The notes: generated by a model from the sequence alone, not told the origin. DNA of 64,000 nt from UBA11222 sp030652895 (GCA_038318895.1 JBBQCS010000002.1:28614-92613); one strand, 5' to 3'; positions 44,151 to 53,767 are shown, counted from the stretch's first letter. A program made the numbers and translations.

Positions 44151-44932
44151 CCCCACAGCAGGAACGCGAACCCATAATTTCCATTCGCGGGCTGAAAACC
44201 GCCTTTGGCGCCACGGTGATTCATGACGAACTTGATCTGGACATATACCGGGGCGAGGTGCTGGGGATTGTTGGCGGTTCGGGCACCGGTAAATCGGTGC
44301 TGTTACGCACAATCATCGGGCTGAACCATCAGAAAAAGGGGACTATCAAGGTCTTTGACAAAGACCTTGATGCGCTTGAAAGCGCGGAACGGCGGGCTAT
44401 CGAGCGACGCTGGGGTGTGCTTTTCCAGAATGGCGCCTTGTTCTCGTCGCTGACCGTCGCTCAGAATATCGAAGTGCCGATGCGCGAACATCTTGCACTT
44501 CCCAAAACTCTCATGGACGAAATTGCCGCCATGAAGATCGCCATGGTTGGCCTGCCGCCGGACGCCGGAACGAAATACCCGTCCGAACTTTCGGGTGGCA
44601 TGCGCAAACGCGCTGGTCTGGCGCGCGCCCTGGCGCTGGATCCCGAGATCGTATTTCTGGACGAACCCACCGCTGGGCTGGACCCTATCGGGGCGTCGGC
44701 GTTTGATGCGCTGATCAAAGAGCTTCAACAGGCGCTGGGTCTGACCGTGTTCCTGGTGACCCATGATCTGGACACGTTGCACGCGATCTGTGATCGCATT
44801 GCGGTACTCGCCGAAAAACATGTTATCGTGACAGGCGATATGGGCCAGATGTTAAGCTTCGACCACCCGTGGGTGCAGGAATATTTCCATGGCCCGCGCG
44901 GCCGCGCAGCGTTACAGGCAAAAGAGCAGTAA
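44147..44932 (+). CDS. MlaF-like lipid transport ATP-binding protein
   Basis: 261 residues if it starts at TTG 44147, which overlaps the permease stop as TTGA. No in-frame ATG exists near the expected N-terminus (EREPIISIRGLKTAFGATVI), and upstream in-frame starts lie deep inside the permease. Walker A is VGGSGTGKSVLLRTIIGL, signature ELSGGMRKRAGLARALAL, Walker B IVFLDEPTAGLDP. It drives the MlaE permease. Length fits MlaF. Confidence 0.92.
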   Translation: MTPQQEREPIISIRGLKTAFGATVIHDELDLDIYRGEVLGIVGGSGTGKSVLLRTIIGLNHQKKGTIKVFDKDLDALESAERRAIERRWGVLFQNGALFSSLTVAQNIEVPMREHLALPKTLMDEIAAMKIAMVGLPPDAGTKYPSELSGGMRKRAGLARALALDPEIVFLDEPTAGLDPIGASAFDALIKELQQALGLTVFLVTHDLDTLHAICDRIAVLAEKHVIVTGDMGQMLSFDHPWVQEYFHGPRGRAALQAKEQ

Positions 44933-44936
44933 GTAA

Positions 44937-45902
44937 ATGGAAACAAAGGCTAATCACGTCCTGATTGGGGCCTTCACCTTGGCGGTGATCGTGGCCGCGT
45001 TCGGGTTTGTCCTATGGCTGGCGGGGACCGAGATCGACCAGCGCTTTTCATATTACGACATTCTTTTCGAGGGCTCGGTAACCGGTCTTAACGTTGCCGG
45101 GGATGTGCGCTATCAGGGCGTGCGCGTGGGTCAGGTAAAGGAAATCCGCATTTACGAAAAGGACCCCAAATTTGTCCGGGTCAGAGTTGAAATTGACGCC
45201 AATACCCCGGTTAATTCCGCCTCGCAGGCCAGTCTTGAGTTTTTTGGCATTACAGGCGTGCTTTTTGTTCAGATCAGCAGCGGCGCCACCGGCGCGCCAC
45301 CGTTGATGGCGGGGCCTGATGAGGAAGTGCCAATCATCCCTTCGGGTAAATCTGGGCTGGAAGAGTTGTTTTCCGGCGCCCCGCGTATTCTGGAGAATGC
45401 CGGCCTGTTTCTGGAACGCCTCAATCTGCTTGTTGACACCGATAACCGCCAGGCCATCAGCGCTATCCTTAAAAACGCCGAGACGGTTTCGGGCAGTATC
45501 GCCGGCAGATCCAAGGAAATTGACGAATTGATCGTCAACGCTAACAAAATGAGCAGCGATTTTTCGGGTGTGTCTGGTAATCTCAACGCCCTGACCGCGC
45601 GGCTGGATAAACTCAGTATTCAGGCGGAGACCACGCTCAATACGGACGTGCGTGATTTTCTGAAGGAGGCGGGGAACGCCGCGCATTCCGCAAGCGCACT
45701 GACAGACGAAATGACTGGCATCGTCAAGGACAACAAATCCGCAATTAACGATTTCGGTGATCGCGGCTTGCGCGAATTTACGATTTTTGCGATCGAGGCA
45801 AGACGATTGATGACGACTCTCGACCGCGTGGCGCAACGCCTGGAAAGCGATCCCGCACGCTTCTTTCTTGGAAATTCAGCATCGGAGTATAGGCCGGAAT
45901 GA
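44937..45902 (+). CDS. MlaD-like MCE-domain protein
   Basis: 321 residues. An N-terminal anchor (HVLIGAFTLAVIVAAFGFVL) leads to the MCE domain (FEGSVTGLNVAGDVRYQGVR, VRVEIDANTPV, then FFGITGVLFVQIS). The C-terminal half is helical, as needed for a periplasmic lipid-carrying hexamer. It starts 4 bases after the ATPase. The stop overlaps the lipoprotein ATG as ATGA. Confidence 0.93.
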   Translation: METKANHVLIGAFTLAVIVAAFGFVLWLAGTEIDQRFSYYDILFEGSVTGLNVAGDVRYQGVRVGQVKEIRIYEKDPKFVRVRVEIDANTPVNSASQASLEFFGITGVLFVQISSGATGAPPLMAGPDEEVPIIPSGKSGLEELFSGAPRILENAGLFLERLNLLVDTDNRQAISAILKNAETVSGSIAGRSKEIDELIVNANKMSSDFSGVSGNLNALTARLDKLSIQAETTLNTDVRDFLKEAGNAAHSASALTDEMTGIVKDNKSAINDFGDRGLREFTIFAIEARRLMTTLDRVAQRLESDPARFFLGNSASEYRPE

Positions 45903-46555
45903 CGACGCGCATGAGACGCTGGGGGAAAATCGCCGGAATCCTCGCAATGACCGCGGGCTTGTCCGCGTGCGGATTGCTGAAGCTGCCGGGAAGTGGTCCC
46001 GCGCCCGATATTTATGAGCTGTCGCCCAAAAATACCTTCGATGAGAACCTGCCAAAGATCGATCTGCAATTGGTGGTGGAAGAACCCAGTTCCGCCCGTG
46101 GTATCGACACAGACCGCATAGCGTTGCGGCCTTCGCCGCTTGAGATCAAGTATTTTGCTGGCGCGCGCTGGGTGGACCGGGCGCCGCGCATGGTGCAGAT
46201 ATTGTTAGGGGAGTCGTTTGAAAACACCGGCAAGATCGTAGCGGTGGGCCGGCAGTCCATTGGACTGCGCGCGGATTTCAGCGTCAAAAGTGAATTACGG
46301 GAATTTCAGGCGGAATATTTCGAGGCAGGCGGTCATCCGCAAATCCATGTGCGGCTTAACGTAAAACTGATCAAAATGCCGGAAGCACGGATTGTCGCAT
46401 CGCGCACCTTTGATCAGATAGAGCCGGCGTCGGGAAAAGAGATTACCGCTATCGTGCAAAGCTTTGACGAAACGCTAGGCAAGGTGATGCGTCAAGCCGT
46501 GGAATGGACGCTGCGCGAGGTAAAGGCTCGGCCGTCTCGAAAATCGGGGGACTAA
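45899..46555 (+). CDS. ABC-type transport auxiliary lipoprotein (PqiC/MlaD partner)
   Basis: 218 residues. A lipobox (TAGLSACGLL) shows it is a lipoprotein. The body contains YFAGARWVDRAPRMVQILLG and FETFDE-like blocks of the ABC-type transport auxiliary family (DUF330/PqiC). It likely sits in the outer membrane and docks the MCE tunnel. It is translationally coupled to the MlaD gene. MlaA and MlaC equivalents are not in the window. Confidence 0.88.
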   Translation: MTTRMRRWGKIAGILAMTAGLSACGLLKLPGSGPAPDIYELSPKNTFDENLPKIDLQLVVEEPSSARGIDTDRIALRPSPLEIKYFAGARWVDRAPRMVQILLGESFENTGKIVAVGRQSIGLRADFSVKSELREFQAEYFEAGGHPQIHVRLNVKLIKMPEARIVASRTFDQIEPASGKEITAIVQSFDETLGKVMRQAVEWTLREVKARPSRKSGD

Positions 46556-46563
46556 GTTGGCGC

Positions 46564-46845
46564 ATGTCAGAGCACGTTGCACATAGCGCGGCGCAACCTG
46601 TCCCGACCCGGGCGGAGCTGGCCTATCTGCGCCGCGGCATACGCGAACCAGGCGGCAAGTTGCCTTTGTTTGACCGGCGCGGGCAGGAAATTTCTCCTGC
46701 GATCATTCAAATCTGCATTGCCAATGGCTGGGCCGAACACTGGTTCGCCAATCCGGTCAAGCCCGACTGGCTGGTGTGCCGGTTGACGCAGGCTGGCCGT
46801 GATCTGGTGCAACGGCATTGGCCTGCTGCTCGTGCAGAGGGTTAA
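46564..46845 (+). CDS. Small conserved hypothetical protein
   Basis: 93 residues. Recognisable conserved core: AELAYLRRGIREPGGKLPLF, ICIANGWAEHWFANPVKPDW and LVCRLTQAGRDLVQRHW. The LTxxGR ending resembles the wing of winged-helix DNA-binding proteins, so a small transcription factor is possible. ATG 46564 is 8 bases after the lipoprotein stop. I do not know its function. Confidence 0.7.
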   Translation: MSEHVAHSAAQPVPTRAELAYLRRGIREPGGKLPLFDRRGQEISPAIIQICIANGWAEHWFANPVKPDWLVCRLTQAGRDLVQRHWPAARAEG

Positions 46846-46866
46846 CAGAAAATAGGGGAATTCAGG

Positions 46867-47544
46867 ATGGGTATGCTGGTTGCCGCCGGTTTGTTCTTTA
46901 TCGGTATCCATATTTTCGTTTCCAGCACGCCGTTGCGCGGCTGGATTATTCAGCGCGTCGGCGCGCGGCCTTATCAGGGGGTTTTTTCGCTGCTGTCGCT
47001 GGCGGGACTTGTCTGGCTGATCTGGGCCTATGTGAATGCCGAGCGCGCCGCACTGTGGCAAACGCCTGGGGCCCTGATATTCGCAGCGGTGATCGCATCC
47101 ATGGCCGGAATATGGCTTGCTGCGCTTGGCGTTTTCAGCCCCAATCCAACCACGGTCGATCAGGAAGCCTTGCTGCAATCGCCAACTCCCGCTCGGGGTG
47201 TTGTGCGGATCACCCGGCATCCGTTCATGATTGGCTTTGCACTGTGGGCGGCGGCGCATATGCTGCTGAACCCCGACACCGCATCCCTGGCGTTCTTTGG
47301 GACATTCTTTGTGCTGGCGGGTCTTGGGCCGCGCCTGATTGACGCCAAGAAAGCGAAAGCTTTTGCCCGCCAGTGGCCGGATTTCGCCAGCGCGACCTCT
47401 ATCATTCCCTTTCTGGCAATTGCGCAAGGGCGCAACCAGTTTGTCTCGTCCGAGGTCGGCTGGTGGCGACCGATGGTTGCTTTGCTGGCTGTTGGACTAT
47501 TAGCGTATTTTCACGGCGCCCTGTTTGGCGTGGCGCTGCTTTAA
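46867..47544 (+). CDS. NnrU-family membrane protein
   Basis: 225 residues and about six helices. Typical NnrU segments are GLFFIGIHIFVSSTPLRGWI, RPYQGVFSLLSLAGLVWLIW and VVRITRHPFMIGFALWAAAH. NnrU was described with nitric oxide reductase genes in denitrifiers, but none are nearby. It is related to isoprenylcysteine-type methyltransferase folds; the role is unclear. It ends 7 bases before convergent cheZ. Confidence 0.88.
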   Translation: MGMLVAAGLFFIGIHIFVSSTPLRGWIIQRVGARPYQGVFSLLSLAGLVWLIWAYVNAERAALWQTPGALIFAAVIASMAGIWLAALGVFSPNPTTVDQEALLQSPTPARGVVRITRHPFMIGFALWAAAHMLLNPDTASLAFFGTFFVLAGLGPRLIDAKKAKAFARQWPDFASATSIIPFLAIAQGRNQFVSSEVGWWRPMVALLAVGLLAYFHGALFGVALL

Positions 47545-47551
47545 ACTCCGA

Positions 47552-48334
47552 CTAGTTAAACATCGAATCAATATCGTTCTGATCGAAACTATCATCCGCC
47601 GTTCCATGAACTGGCGCCATCGTACGTCCGTTCACTACAGCCTTATCCGCCACGGCAGTTTCTGGAGCAGCGGCTTTCGAACTGCCTGCCATAAGCGCAT
47701 CTATCTCGTCCTGATCCTTGCCATCGCCTTTCAGCTGCGGCCCGTTGAGCATCAGTTCGCGTTTGCGCACCGCAGCGGTAGTTTCTTCGGGTATGGTGTC
47801 TGGCGTCAATCCCTCTACGCCTTCGATCAGTTTCGCGACCTTATTCAACCGCGATTCTATGTAGGTGAAGGTTTCGACCACCTTGCTGATGCGCTGGCCG
47901 GTTATGTCCTGAAACGAGCAGGCCTCGAATATCCGCATAACGGCATCGCCCACCACTTCATGATAAGCAGACGAGTCGCTGGTGTCCGCGGCCATAATCT
48001 CTTCCGCTGCCTGCATAATCGTATTGGTCGCGGCTTCCGTGGATTCAACTATTGCATCCAGTTCCTGTCCAGCGCGCGGGATATGCTCTTCGCTCAGATC
48101 AGCAGGTTGCAGGGAGGCAATGTCCTTGCGCGCCTGGTCAATATATTTGGAAAGCTCTGCAAACTCGGTATAGATGCTCGTATCAATGGACGTGAAATAA
48201 GCCTGCATCGTCGAGATCAGAATTCCGGTTACAGACGCTACGTCCACAAGGGAAATCGAACGTTCATCACGACTGCGCAGCAGGTGAACCAATTCGTCGA
48301 TGCGTCTCGGCAGTTCCGCCGTATTGAGCGCCAT
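47552..48334 (-). CDS. cheZ: Protein phosphatase CheZ
   Basis: 260 residues, mostly long helices. CheZ dephosphorylates CheY-P; its catalytic core, FQDITGQRISKVVETF (141-156), carries the conserved Asp and Gln. The C-terminus should hold the CheY-binding peptide: DQNDIDSMFN is at 251-260. A second similar peptide, DQDEIDALMAG, is at 207-217; both resemble the N-terminal CheY-binding peptide of FliM (SQDEIDALL). ATG 48334 gives a sensible N-terminus. It is 46 bases downstream of cheY. Confidence 0.9.
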   Translation of the reverse strand: MALNTAELPRRIDELVHLLRSRDERSISLVDVASVTGILISTMQAYFTSIDTSIYTEFAELSKYIDQARKDIASLQPADLSEEHIPRAGQELDAIVESTEAATNTIMQAAEEIMAADTSDSSAYHEVVGDAVMRIFEACSFQDITGQRISKVVETFTYIESRLNKVAKLIEGVEGLTPDTIPEETTAAVRKRELMLNGPQLKGDGKDQDEIDALMAGSSKAAAPETAVADKAVVNGRTMAPVHGTADDSFDQNDIDSMFN

Positions 48335-48380
48335 ATTACTCCCCTCTTCCAGCCGGCACGCGGCCTGGATCGGTAATTTG

Positions 48381-48767
48381 TTAAAATTCACCCAATACGG
48401 ACGCCATTTTTCCCTTCAGGGTCGCGGCATTGAAAGGTTTGACAATGTAATTGTTCACACCCGCCTTTTTCGCTGCCACAACATTTTCGGTCTTGGATTC
48501 AGCGGTCACCATGATAAATGGCGTTTCCTTGAGCCGGTCGTCAGCCCGCACTTCCTTAAGCAGCTCAAAACCAGTCATCGGCTCCATGTTCCAGTCGGAA
48601 ATGACAAGCCCATACTGCTTGGAGCGCATTTTCGCCAAAGCGGCAGAGCCGTCTTCAGCTTCATCCACATTTTCAAATCCCAGTTGCTTCAGCAGATTGC
48701 GGATGATGCGGATCATCGTCTTGTAATCGTCAACCACAAGCACCTGCATCGAAAGATCGACAGCCAT
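48381..48767 (-). CDS. cheY: CheY chemotaxis response regulator
   Basis: 128 residues, a lone receiver domain. VLVVDDYKTMIRIIRNLLKQ holds the acidic pair and ISDWNMEPMTGFELLKEV the phosphoacceptor Asp; IMVTAES and NYIVKPFNAATL give the Thr and Lys. It is the flagellar-switch signal, cleared by the CheZ encoded next to it. No kinase, receptor or flagellar genes are in the window. Confidence 0.95.
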   Translation of the reverse strand: MAVDLSMQVLVVDDYKTMIRIIRNLLKQLGFENVDEAEDGSAALAKMRSKQYGLVISDWNMEPMTGFELLKEVRADDRLKETPFIMVTAESKTENVVAAKKAGVNNYIVKPFNAATLKGKMASVLGEF

Positions 48768-48881
48768 GTTTTTGTCCTCAGTCTGAAATCGTTAAAAGTC
48801 CACGACCGGCGGATTTTCGGTCAGCCCCACATGCGCCAGTAAGCGTCACAATAGGAATGTTTCTTGAAGAAAATGTTAATT

Positions 48882-48923
48882 ACGTCCCGAATTGATGCAT
48901 ATTTTCTATACGCTGCGGGACGT
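48882..48923. repeat. Inverted repeat in the cheY-ribF spacer
   Basis: ACGTCCCG (48882-48889) and CGGGACGT (48916-48923) form an 8-bp perfect inverted repeat with a 26-base AT-rich spacer. It lies about 80 bases before ribF and about 115 before cheY. It could be an operator for either gene. No riboswitch is seen before ribF. Confidence 0.45.
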
Positions 48924-49004
48924 TCTCGTGCGCACTTGAGCGAAAACCCGTGCTCGTGTAAAGCTTTCCACCGGTTTAGAAGTATAAAGTTATAAAGGGC
49001 TGCC

Positions 49005-49970
49005 ATGCGCCTTGTGCGGGATATCAACGAGTTGCCGCCTGAATGCCGGGGGGCGGTAGTCGCCATCGGGAACTTTGACGGCGTGCATCTGGGGCATCGG
49101 GCGGTTCTTGCTCAAGCGGCGAATATTGCGCGTGACAAAGGCTGTCCGCTGGGGGCGCTGGTGTTTGAGCCGCACCCGAGAGAGTTCTTTGAGCCAGAGG
49201 CTCCGCGATTCCGCCTGACGCCGTTGCAGGAAAAAGCCAGACTGCTGGAGAGTCTGGGCATAGATTTATTGTATGTCGAACACTTTGATGCGGAGCTTGC
49301 CGCACGCCCGGCCCAGGATTTTGTTACACGCATTCTGGTTGAAGGTCTGGGAGTCACGCATATCGTTGTCGGTTATGATTTTCGTTTCGGCCAAAACCGT
49401 GAAGGTGATGCGGCCTTTTTAATTCGCGAAGGAGCGAAGGCCGGGTTCGGCGTCGGCATCACCAGCGCCGTGCATACTACTTCTTCGGGCGAACCCTATT
49501 CGTCTTCACTGATCCGCAAGCATCTGCGTGAAGGGCGGCCCCGCCGCGCGGCAGAACTGCTCGGCCATTGGTGGAGCATCGTCGGGCCCGTGCAGAACGG
49601 CGATCAACGTGGCCGCACCATTGGCTTTCCCACCGCGAATGTGCACCTTAATGAGTGTCTGGAGCCCAGGCACGGTGTTTATGCCGTCCGTGTAGAGGTT
49701 TTGGAAGGCGCCGGCGCCGGATTATATGATGGCGTCGCAAATCTGGGGATACGGCCGACATTTGATAAGCAGGACGTGATGCTGGAAGTCAATCTGTTCA
49801 ACTTTTCGGGCGATCTGTACGGCCGCATGCTGCGGGTGTCATTTGTCGAATTCATCCGTGCAGAACGCAAGTTCGACGGGATCGACAGTTTGAAGGCGCA
49901 AATCAGCGCCGACAGCATTACCGCTGGCGAATTATTGCGCCAGCCGGAACATGCTGCGGGCGTGTTTTAA
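49005..49970 (+). CDS. ribF: Bifunctional riboflavin kinase/FAD synthetase
   Basis: 321 residues. The N-terminal FAD synthetase half has VAIGNFDGVHLGHRAVL and the GYDFRFGQNREGD segment. The C-terminal riboflavin kinase half has GRTIGFPTANVHL and VANLGIRPTF. It converts riboflavin to FMN and FAD. ATG 49005 gives a normal N-terminus. It converges with trxA 8 bases later. Confidence 0.97.
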   Translation: MRLVRDINELPPECRGAVVAIGNFDGVHLGHRAVLAQAANIARDKGCPLGALVFEPHPREFFEPEAPRFRLTPLQEKARLLESLGIDLLYVEHFDAELAARPAQDFVTRILVEGLGVTHIVVGYDFRFGQNREGDAAFLIREGAKAGFGVGITSAVHTTSSGEPYSSSLIRKHLREGRPRRAAELLGHWWSIVGPVQNGDQRGRTIGFPTANVHLNECLEPRHGVYAVRVEVLEGAGAGLYDGVANLGIRPTFDKQDVMLEVNLFNFSGDLYGRMLRVSFVEFIRAERKFDGIDSLKAQISADSITAGELLRQPEHAAGVF

Positions 49971-49978
49971 AAAAAGCG

Positions 49979-50296
49979 TCAGATCGACGACTTAATCCAT
50001 TCTTCGATTTTGCCTTTGGGAATAGCCCCTACCTTGGTCGCAGCAACCTGACCATGCTGAAAGATCATCATGGTGGGAATACCGCGCACCCCGTATTTCG
50101 CCGCCATGCCGGGATTATCATCCACATTCAGTTTGGCGACCGTCAGGCCCTTGATCTCATTTGACAGCTCTTCCAGCGCGGGGGCAATCTGCTTGCAGGG
50201 GCCGCACCACTCCGCCCAGAAATCCACCAGCACCGGGCCGGGAGCGTTAATCACATCATTTTCAAAATTTGCATCGGTAACAGTGGTCGTGGACAT
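49979..50296 (-). CDS. trxA: Thioredoxin
   Basis: 105 residues. The active site is FWAEWCGPCKQIAPAL; RGIPTMMIFQHGQ carries the cis-Pro. It reduces disulfides in the cytoplasm. It follows addA by 39 bases; the addB-addA-trxA order is common in alphaproteobacteria. Confidence 0.97.
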   Translation of the reverse strand: MSTTTVTDANFENDVINAPGPVLVDFWAEWCGPCKQIAPALEELSNEIKGLTVAKLNVDDNPGMAAKYGVRGIPTMMIFQHGQVAATKVGAIPKGKIEEWIKSSI

Positions 50297-50335
50297 GGTC
50301 TGATCTCAATCCCAATTGCTTCTACGACTCCTAAT

Positions 50336-53300
50336 CTAGGAAGTGCGGATGGCAGCGTCAAGCTGTGCATCTTCCAGCGGCATCAATAACGGAATATCCG
50401 TCCAGATCAGCGCGCAACGCACCCGGTGCCGGGGGTAAATCATGCGCAACGCAGCCCGGTACGCGGCCATCTGCTGTACATAGATCCGCGGAATCGCCGC
50501 CGGGGTGGTGGGGGGCGGCCGGTGGGTTTTGTAGTCGATCAGCAATATTTCTTTTTCGGCGATCAACAGCCGGTCAATTTGTCCCGAAATCGCCGTATCA
50601 ATACCCATGGCGGGGACCAGTCCCGCAAGGGACACCTCTGCATGGCTGCCGGGACCAAACACCGGGGCAAATTCGGGGAATGTCAGCACCGTCAACGCCT
50701 GCGTCACAATATCGTCCATTGCAGGGTGCGAAAGCACAAAGCCAGGCTGCGCCAGATAACGCCGCGCCGCCGTTTCGCGTCTTTCCGGCGCAATATCGGG
50801 CAGATATTGCAGCAATTGATGGATCAACCGGCCGCGTTTGAAACGATCCTGCACCGTTGCGCCGTGCCGGGGCGATCGCACGACGCTATCATCAACGCCC
50901 AGCCTGGATGGCGCAAGCGGACGTGATGGGCTCGGCTCATCCGGGGCGGGTTGGCGCGCCCAGTCCGGCAGCGGCAGTACTTCGCTATGTGGCGTCTGCA
51001 CGGATGGCGCCTGCGCCACCTCATCGCCAGTTCCGGAGATGCGCAGGCCGTCTTCTCCCCAGGACAGGGGGACCGGTTCTGCATGGGGTTCAAGCGCTGC
51101 TTTTATTAGATTATACCAGCACCCGGCGGGGGGCTCATTCCTGCCTTTGTATCCGCCTATATACAGCCAGTCCTTTGCCCGCGTCATGGCCACGTACAAC
51201 AGGCGGTGATATTCGCGTGACCGCGCCAACGCCGTGGCGGCGCGCATCTGCGCTGTTTTTGCATCGTCGCGATCCTTGCGCACCGGCCACAGAAAAAAAT
51301 CCTCGCCCTCTACGGGAATTAGTTTCGGATCTTTTTTTCCATCAGGCATGGAACAAGTATCCGGCAAATAGACAATAGGCGCCTCCAGACCCTTGGCCCC
51401 GTGCACAGTCATCACCCGCACGGCCCCCCCGCCCTGCTCCAGATCACGCTTGATCTGAGTTTGCGATGCACCAAGCCAATGCAGAAACCCCTGCAACCCG
51501 GTTGGATGGCTGCGCTCAAACTGCTGCGCAAGCGCCAGAAATTCGTCGATCGGATCGTTGGCGTCCGCGCCAAGCCGCGCCAGCACTTTCCCCCGCCCGC
51601 CAAACGGGCCAAGCAGCCGCGCAAAAAATTCATAGGGCGGAACCCTGCCGGCATGCCCCAGCAATGCTGACAATAGTGCCACGGCATTATCGTATGCTTC
51701 GTCCGCATCGCGCCGTGCGCGCAATCTATCCCATAAAGGCTGGCCATTACGGCCATAGGCCAGATCAAATAACTGTTCTTCGCTGATACCTATAAACGGG
51801 CTGCGCAGAACGGTCGCCAAGGTCAGATCATCCTCCGGCATCAGAACAAAATGCCCCACCGCCATCAGATCCATCACCGCGAGCTGATCCAGCAACTGCA
51901 TCCTGTCCGCGCCGGCCACGGCTATATTGCACAATTTCAACTGGCGGATACATTCATCGAAAAATTCGTTACGTGTACGGACCAGAACAATTATATCATC
52001 GGGCTTTACCGGCCCCCCGGTTGACGGCAACATGGGTTTGTCGCACAGCAGATCCGCAATATGCCCTGCCACACGTGCCGCCATTTGCGCGCGCGGACTG
52101 GAGCGCGCGGGCGCGTCCACCGGCGCATCCCACGGCAAAGGTGGCTCCGCAGAATTATCCGCGATGGCGGGCCAGATCTCCACGCGCCCGGGCTGCCCCA
52201 TGCGGGCAGCAGTGTGCAGAACGGATTTATCCTCCGCCGACAGGCCATCACGGGCCTGCGCATTGGAAAAAACAGTGTCTACAGCGTCAAGCACCTGCGG
52301 GGTTGAACGAAACGACTGCTGCAGGGAAATGTCGCGCCATTGCAGGCCAGCCTCGTTCGCGCGCTTCGAAAAAACCTTCTGCATGGCGGCGAAAGATGCC
52401 GGATCTGCCCCCTGAAAACTGAAAATGGATTGTTTTTCATCGCCGACCGCAAACAGTGTGCGGGGGCCTTTACCAAGGTTTTCACGCGCTTCAGTACCGG
52501 CGTCCCGGCCGGAAAAGAATTCATCACTCAGGCTACGGATGATATCCCATTGTTCAGGACTGGTATCCTGCGCCTCGTCAACCAGCACATGATCCAGCCC
52601 TTCATCCAGTTTGTAATGCACCCATGCCGCACCGGAACTGTGCAGTAAATGCCGCGTATAATCGATCAGGTCATCATAATCGAGCGCCGCGCGCGCGCGT
52701 TTCGCATGTTGATATTCACTGCGCACAGCCGCCCCGGTCCGTAATGCGGCGACACTTGAAAGCGCCACCCGCCGTGCGCGCATGTGTTGGACAAGCGCTA
52801 AAACCCTGTCCTGTTCCTTCTGTAATACCGGCAAGGCCCGCACATCGGATTTTTGCGCCGCCTTGGTAATGAGGTTTTTTCTGGGATGGGATTCTTTTGT
52901 AAGAAAAATCATCTGGTAGGGATCAAAACCCGCCGCCGCATCCGCGCCTGTTACGAATTGGAGAATTTGCGACGCACGGTTTTTGTCTGTGTCCGATCCC
53001 GTCTGTAACGCTGCGGCCGCCCGGCGTAAGTCTTCAGACGGCAGATCGCGCGCGAAGGCCGCAATAACATCATCGCCTTGCGCAGGGCTTTCCACCTCAA
53101 GATAGGCCAGCAGGGCGGCCTGCAATGCCTCGAGGCTTTCTTCGTCGCTATGACGTTGCTGGCGCATGGCCTCATCCGTCAACTTAATAAAATCACCCTC
53201 ATCAATCAGGCGCACAAGCTGTTCCAGCGCGCCACGCAATATCGGGTCTTTGCCTGTTTGGGCGTTGGCAAGAACCTGTGTCCGGGCAAGCACGCGCAAT

Positions 53301-53767
53301 TCGTACGCCGTACGGTCATCCAGAACTTCGAAATGCCGCGCCACGCCCGCCTCCAGGGGAAAGCGGCGCAGCAGACTTTCACAAAATGCGTGAATGGTGC
53401 GTATTTTTAACCCGCCGGGGGTCTCCAGCGCGCGGGCAAACAGTTTGCGCGCGCCGCGTAACGCATCTGCGTCAAACGCGCCGGGCTGCAAAGCCTGCAA
53501 TTGCTCTTGCAGCGCCGCATCGCTCAAGGTTGCCCACTCACCAAGCCTGCGAAACAGACGCCCCTCCATTTCCGCCGCCGCCGCCTTGGTAAAGGTCACA
53601 CATAAAATGCGCCCCGGGTCCGCGCCAGAAAGCAGCAGGCGCGTCACACGGTCAATCAGGACATGAGTCTTGCCGGTACCCGCATTGGCGCTGACCCAGA
53701 CGCACGCGCCGGGATCAGCCGCATCGCGTTGATCAGGCGTACCCTGTTTTGCTGAAACGGCGCTCAT
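50336..53767 (-). CDS. addA: Double-strand break repair helicase AddA
   Basis: 1143 residues, a UvrD-like helicase-nuclease. Walker A is VSANAGTGKTHVLIDRV near 30; LCVTFTKAAAAEME is motif Ia. DYDDLIDYTRHLL, VLVDEAQDTSPEQW and EKQSIFSFQGADP are motif II/III regions; VMTVHGAKGLEAPIVYL is motif V. The C-terminal nuclease has ILLIDYKTHRP near 1080. With AddB it resects broken ends for RecA loading. ATG 53767 overlaps the addB stop as ATGA. Confidence 0.96.
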   Translation of the reverse strand: MSAVSAKQGTPDQRDAADPGACVWVSANAGTGKTHVLIDRVTRLLLSGADPGRILCVTFTKAAAAEMEGRLFRRLGEWATLSDAALQEQLQALQPGAFDADALRGARKLFARALETPGGLKIRTIHAFCESLLRRFPLEAGVARHFEVLDDRTAYELRVLARTQVLANAQTGKDPILRGALEQLVRLIDEGDFIKLTDEAMRQQRHSDEESLEALQAALLAYLEVESPAQGDDVIAAFARDLPSEDLRRAAAALQTGSDTDKNRASQILQFVTGADAAAGFDPYQMIFLTKESHPRKNLITKAAQKSDVRALPVLQKEQDRVLALVQHMRARRVALSSVAALRTGAAVRSEYQHAKRARAALDYDDLIDYTRHLLHSSGAAWVHYKLDEGLDHVLVDEAQDTSPEQWDIIRSLSDEFFSGRDAGTEARENLGKGPRTLFAVGDEKQSIFSFQGADPASFAAMQKVFSKRANEAGLQWRDISLQQSFRSTPQVLDAVDTVFSNAQARDGLSAEDKSVLHTAARMGQPGRVEIWPAIADNSAEPPLPWDAPVDAPARSSPRAQMAARVAGHIADLLCDKPMLPSTGGPVKPDDIIVLVRTRNEFFDECIRQLKLCNIAVAGADRMQLLDQLAVMDLMAVGHFVLMPEDDLTLATVLRSPFIGISEEQLFDLAYGRNGQPLWDRLRARRDADEAYDNAVALLSALLGHAGRVPPYEFFARLLGPFGGRGKVLARLGADANDPIDEFLALAQQFERSHPTGLQGFLHWLGASQTQIKRDLEQGGGAVRVMTVHGAKGLEAPIVYLPDTCSMPDGKKDPKLIPVEGEDFFLWPVRKDRDDAKTAQMRAATALARSREYHRLLYVAMTRAKDWLYIGGYKGRNEPPAGCWYNLIKAALEPHAEPVPLSWGEDGLRISGTGDEVAQAPSVQTPHSEVLPLPDWARQPAPDEPSPSRPLAPSRLGVDDSVVRSPRHGATVQDRFKRGRLIHQLLQYLPDIAPERRETAARRYLAQPGFVLSHPAMDDIVTQALTVLTFPEFAPVFGPGSHAEVSLAGLVPAMGIDTAISGQIDRLLIAEKEILLIDYKTHRPPPTTPAAIPRIYVQQMAAYRAALRMIYPRHRVRCALIWTDIPLLMPLEDAQLDAAIRTS

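Noticed and set aside
48821..49066. 81-residue minus-strand open frame upstream of cheY
   Set aside because: Overlaps the ribF start and the cheY leader, no family pattern; taken as noise.
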